From CAZZDK01 sp964652235 (lineage in GTDB: Bacteria > Pseudomonadota > Alphaproteobacteria > UBA9219): a stretch of 25,431 nt of DNA. The notes under the pieces are model-generated. The model was not told the DNA's origin and ran no database searches. It was given only the letters and a program-made list of their open reading frames with translations. A program made the position numbers and the translations under genes. Where the stretch lies: NCBI GenBank assembly GCA_964652235.1, contig CAZZDK010000026.1:1-25431 (forward strand), written 5' to 3'. Shown here in pieces: positions 23,600 through 25,431 of the stretch. How positions within the stretch are numbered: the stretch's first letter is position 1; each line of letters begins with the position of its first letter.

Positions 23600-24679
23600 A
23601 TGCCGGGGGAGGCCGAGGGACGCTTCCGTCTTGCCGAGAAATGCAGGCGGGAAGGCCGCTGGGACGAAGCCGCCGCGCAATACGCGCAGGCGCTGGCCCT
23701 CGATCCGGCTTACGTCGAGGCGCTTGCCAATCTGGGAGCGCTTTTTTCCCTTCAGGGGAAGTTCGAGGAATCGGAGGCCTGCTTCGTTTGCGCCCTGGAC
23801 AAAAGACCCGGCGATCCGACCGTTTTGTATAATTTCGCTTTGCTGCGCTTCCTGCGCGAGCCTCTGGCGCGGTGGGCCGACGTTGCCGCGCCTTTTCTTG
23901 AAAGAACCCTGCCCGCCGCGTGTCTTCACGAGCTTTGGGTCCGTACGGCCATGAGCGCCTGGGCGACGGGCCGCGACGATCTTCTTGAACGCGCTTTGCG
24001 GGAGGCCGAGGCGCTGGGATTGCGCGGAGAGGAAAGCCGCAACGTCGCCAATATGCTGGCCTACGCGAGGTTTTTGCGCGCGCTTCAAGCGTCGGGGGAG
24101 GGCGCGGCGGCGCGTCTTTCGGCGGCGCTGATCGGCGACAGCCACGTTTTGTCTTATGCGCGAAGGGTCGAGGCGGTCGAGCTCGTCGTCGGGGGCAAGG
24201 CCTGGCATTTCGCGCAAGGAGGGGGCAACAAATACAAACGGAATTTCGAGCTAGCCCTTTCGCGGATCCCGGATTCTCTGCGCTTGTTTTTATCGTTCGG
24301 CGAGATCGATTGCCGCCACGGGGACGGAATTTTGCCTTTCTGCCGCCGGTCCGGCGCGGACGTCGCGCAGGCGGCGCGCGCCACGGCCGAAGGGTTTGTC
24401 GCCTATGTTTCCACCGTCGCGGCGCGAAGAAAAGTTTCCTTTTTGAATGTTCCCGCGCCAAACGTCGAGGCCTTGCGCCGCGACGACCCGTCTTTCGACG
24501 CGGCGGCCGAAGCGGGGCTTGTTGCCGTCGTTTCCTTGTTCAACGAGGCGCTGGCCCGCGCGGCCTCGGCACGGGGGTTCGGGATCGTCGATCTTTACGG
24601 CGCTACGGCGGACCGCCCTCTTCATATCGATCAGTTTCACCTGAGGCCCGAAGCCATGACGGAATGTGCCACGCTTTGA
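23600..24679 (+). CDS. TPR protein fused to an SGNH-hydrolase-like domain
   Basis: A 359-residue protein. Residues about 3-85 hold two or three TPR units (GRWDEAAAQYAQALALDPAY; GKFEESEACFVCALDKRPGD). The rest of the helical region leads to an SGNH-like domain: ALIGDSHVLSY with the presumed nucleophile S181, FLSFGEIDCRHG (232-241), and HIDQFHLRP with the DxxH pair D344/H347. Domains with GDSH and GEIDCR motifs occur in polysaccharide- or glycan-linked esterase-like proteins, so a carbohydrate O-deacylase role is possible (inference). There is no signal peptide. Its last 77 bases, including the DxxH codons, overlap the end of the convergent metalloprotease gene. Confidence 0.82.
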   Translation: MPGEAEGRFRLAEKCRREGRWDEAAAQYAQALALDPAYVEALANLGALFSLQGKFEESEACFVCALDKRPGDPTVLYNFALLRFLREPLARWADVAAPFLERTLPAACLHELWVRTAMSAWATGRDDLLERALREAEALGLRGEESRNVANMLAYARFLRALQASGEGAAARLSAALIGDSHVLSYARRVEAVELVVGGKAWHFAQGGGNKYKRNFELALSRIPDSLRLFLSFGEIDCRHGDGILPFCRRSGADVAQAARATAEGFVAYVSTVAARRKVSFLNVPAPNVEALRRDDPSFDAAAEAGLVAVVSLFNEALARAASARGFGIVDLYGATADRPLHIDQFHLRPEAMTECATL

Positions 24680-25352
24680 GCCTTTTGCGCCGTTCTTTCC
24701 AATCCGGCACGAAACGCTCGACAAGCCGCCAGAAAGCCGCGCCGTGGTTTTTGTGCGGCAGGTGCGCCAGTTCGTGAACGACGACGTAATCGAGAATCTC
24801 TTCCGGCGCGAGAATCAGGTGCCAGTTGAGGCGAATCTCGTTCCTCAACGTGCAGCTTCCCCAGCGCCCGCGCGGCGCGGAAAGGACAAGCCGGCCCGGC
24901 GTCAGTCCCATGGCGGAGGCCCAGAAGGCGAGGCGCTCCTTGAAAATTTCCCGCGCCTTCTTTTTATACCAAAGCGCCAGCTCGGTTCTGATTTCCGCTT
25001 GCTTGTCCGCCTCCGAAAGGCCGGGGGAAAGAGAAAGGCGCAAAGAGAACTCGTCTTCCCGAAAACTTGCCGCCGCTTGCGACGGCCCTTTCGCGATCTC
25101 GATCCTCAAGGGCTTGCCCCGAAAGGGGACAATCGAACCGTTTTCGAGGTTTTCCGGCTCTTCGGCTTTCCTTCGGGCCATCTCCCGGCGGCGCTTTTCG
25201 ATCCAGCCCGCGCGCGCGGCGATGAATTTTTCGATCCAGGAAAGGCTTGTGCGCACGGGCGCCCGGACCGAGACGCTGCCATCCGGCAGCACGCGCAAAG
25301 CCACCGTCCGGCGGCGGCGGGCAGAGCGGGTAAGGCGGAAAGGGAGGGGCAT
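24603..25352 (-). CDS. YgjP-type zinc metallopeptidase
   Basis: A 249-residue protein of the YgjP/M48-like group. The active-site motif is VVHELAHLPHKNH, with zinc ligands H193 and H197, catalytic E194 and a likely third ligand near H203. The family signature RWGSC (163-167) and RLNWHLILAPEEILDYV come before it. The basic N-terminus (RSARRRRTVALRV) is common in the family. The function in bacteria is poorly known. The last 77 bases (residues about 225-249) overlap the SGNH domain coding on the other strand; that tail lies outside the conserved region. No clear ribosome binding site precedes ATG 25352. Confidence 0.92.
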   Translation of the reverse strand: MPLPFRLTRSARRRRTVALRVLPDGSVSVRAPVRTSLSWIEKFIAARAGWIEKRRREMARRKAEEPENLENGSIVPFRGKPLRIEIAKGPSQAAASFREDEFSLRLSLSPGLSEADKQAEIRTELALWYKKKAREIFKERLAFWASAMGLTPGRLVLSAPRGRWGSCTLRNEIRLNWHLILAPEEILDYVVVHELAHLPHKNHGAAFWRLVERFVPDWKERRKRLKAWHIPSWLRASGETDRYEEGGPP

Positions 25353-25377
25353 GAGGGTTCAGGGGTCAGGAGAAAAC

Positions 25378-25431
25378 CGTCATTGCGAGGCGCGACTTGT
25401 CGCGCCGTGGCAATCCAGAGTCAAGCAGACC
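25378..25431. repeat. Palindromic repeat unit, same family as the rlmJ element, cut by the right edge
   Basis: CGTCATTGCGAG (25378-25389) and GGCAATCCAGAGTCAA match the left unit of the rlmJ element. In between, GGCGCGA (25389-25395) and TCGCGCC (25400-25406) form a perfect 7-bp stem with loop CTTG. The stem sequence differs from the rlmJ copy but the pairing is kept. The unit runs to the edge, and a second inverted half may lie beyond it. Confidence 0.85.

Noticed and set aside
22487..24217. A 576-codon minus-strand open frame opposite the 374-residue and TPR-SGNH genes
   Set aside because: Same shadow effect. It spans two real genes and their junction, has a biased composition and shows no motif.
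1..25431. tRNA, rRNA, riboswitch, integrase or transposase
   Set aside because: I read both strands for these and saw no supported example. The repeats present carry no transposase in this window.

Overview
The window looks like chromosomal DNA of a free-living, Gram-negative alphaproteobacterium. GC content is high (about 60% by eye) and the genes are tightly packed. The seven-iron ferredoxin, the surface-antigen-like protein, the aspartyl-tRNA synthetase and MreB all read as alphaproteobacterial. I cannot name a genus. I found no rRNA, tRNA, CRISPR array, transposase or phage gene.

Layout. Positions 1-2763 hold three minus-strand genes for unfamiliar envelope proteins: a membrane protein cut by the left edge, a probable lipoprotein with polyserine and Gln/Gly tracts, and a Lys/Glu-rich lipoprotein. 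A 368-base gap (2764-3131) carries a paired palindromic repeat upstream of aspS. aspS converges on a chemoreceptor gene at a perfect hairpin terminator. Then follow a membrane-anchored TPR protein, a small gene that seems broken by a one-base shift in a T tract, and a macA-macB efflux pair. mreB stands without mreC and overlaps, tail to tail, an NCS1 permease gene that is co-oriented with fdxA. Positions 14055-18197 run on the plus strand: a small secreted protein coupled to a leucyl aminopeptidase, then marR, an NlpC/P60 hydrolase and rlmJ. corA converges on rlmJ. Next come two small secreted proteins, 5-formyltetrahydrofolate cyclo-ligase, a convergent VirK/YbjX-family gene with a small overlapping partner, an unknown 374-residue protein, a TPR-SGNH fusion, and a YgjP-type metalloprotease.

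Most striking signal. rlmJ carries a 110-bp palindromic repeat inserted within its reading frame. The repeat adds about 36 residues between the conserved parts of the enzyme, and the gene stays open. A half copy of the same repeat family lies at the right edge. The two copies share their flanks, while their hairpin stems differ in sequence yet still pair perfectly, so base pairing looks conserved. This resembles the protein-coding palindromic elements of Rickettsia. A second repeat type (GTCATCCCCGCG...) forms an inverted pair upstream of aspS.

Most genes are housekeeping or envelope genes. The least understood parts are the 1-2763 envelope cluster, the 22472-24679 pair (unknown protein plus TPR-SGNH), and the small gene at 7637-7887. 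No complete new defence or biosynthetic system can be claimed from this window.
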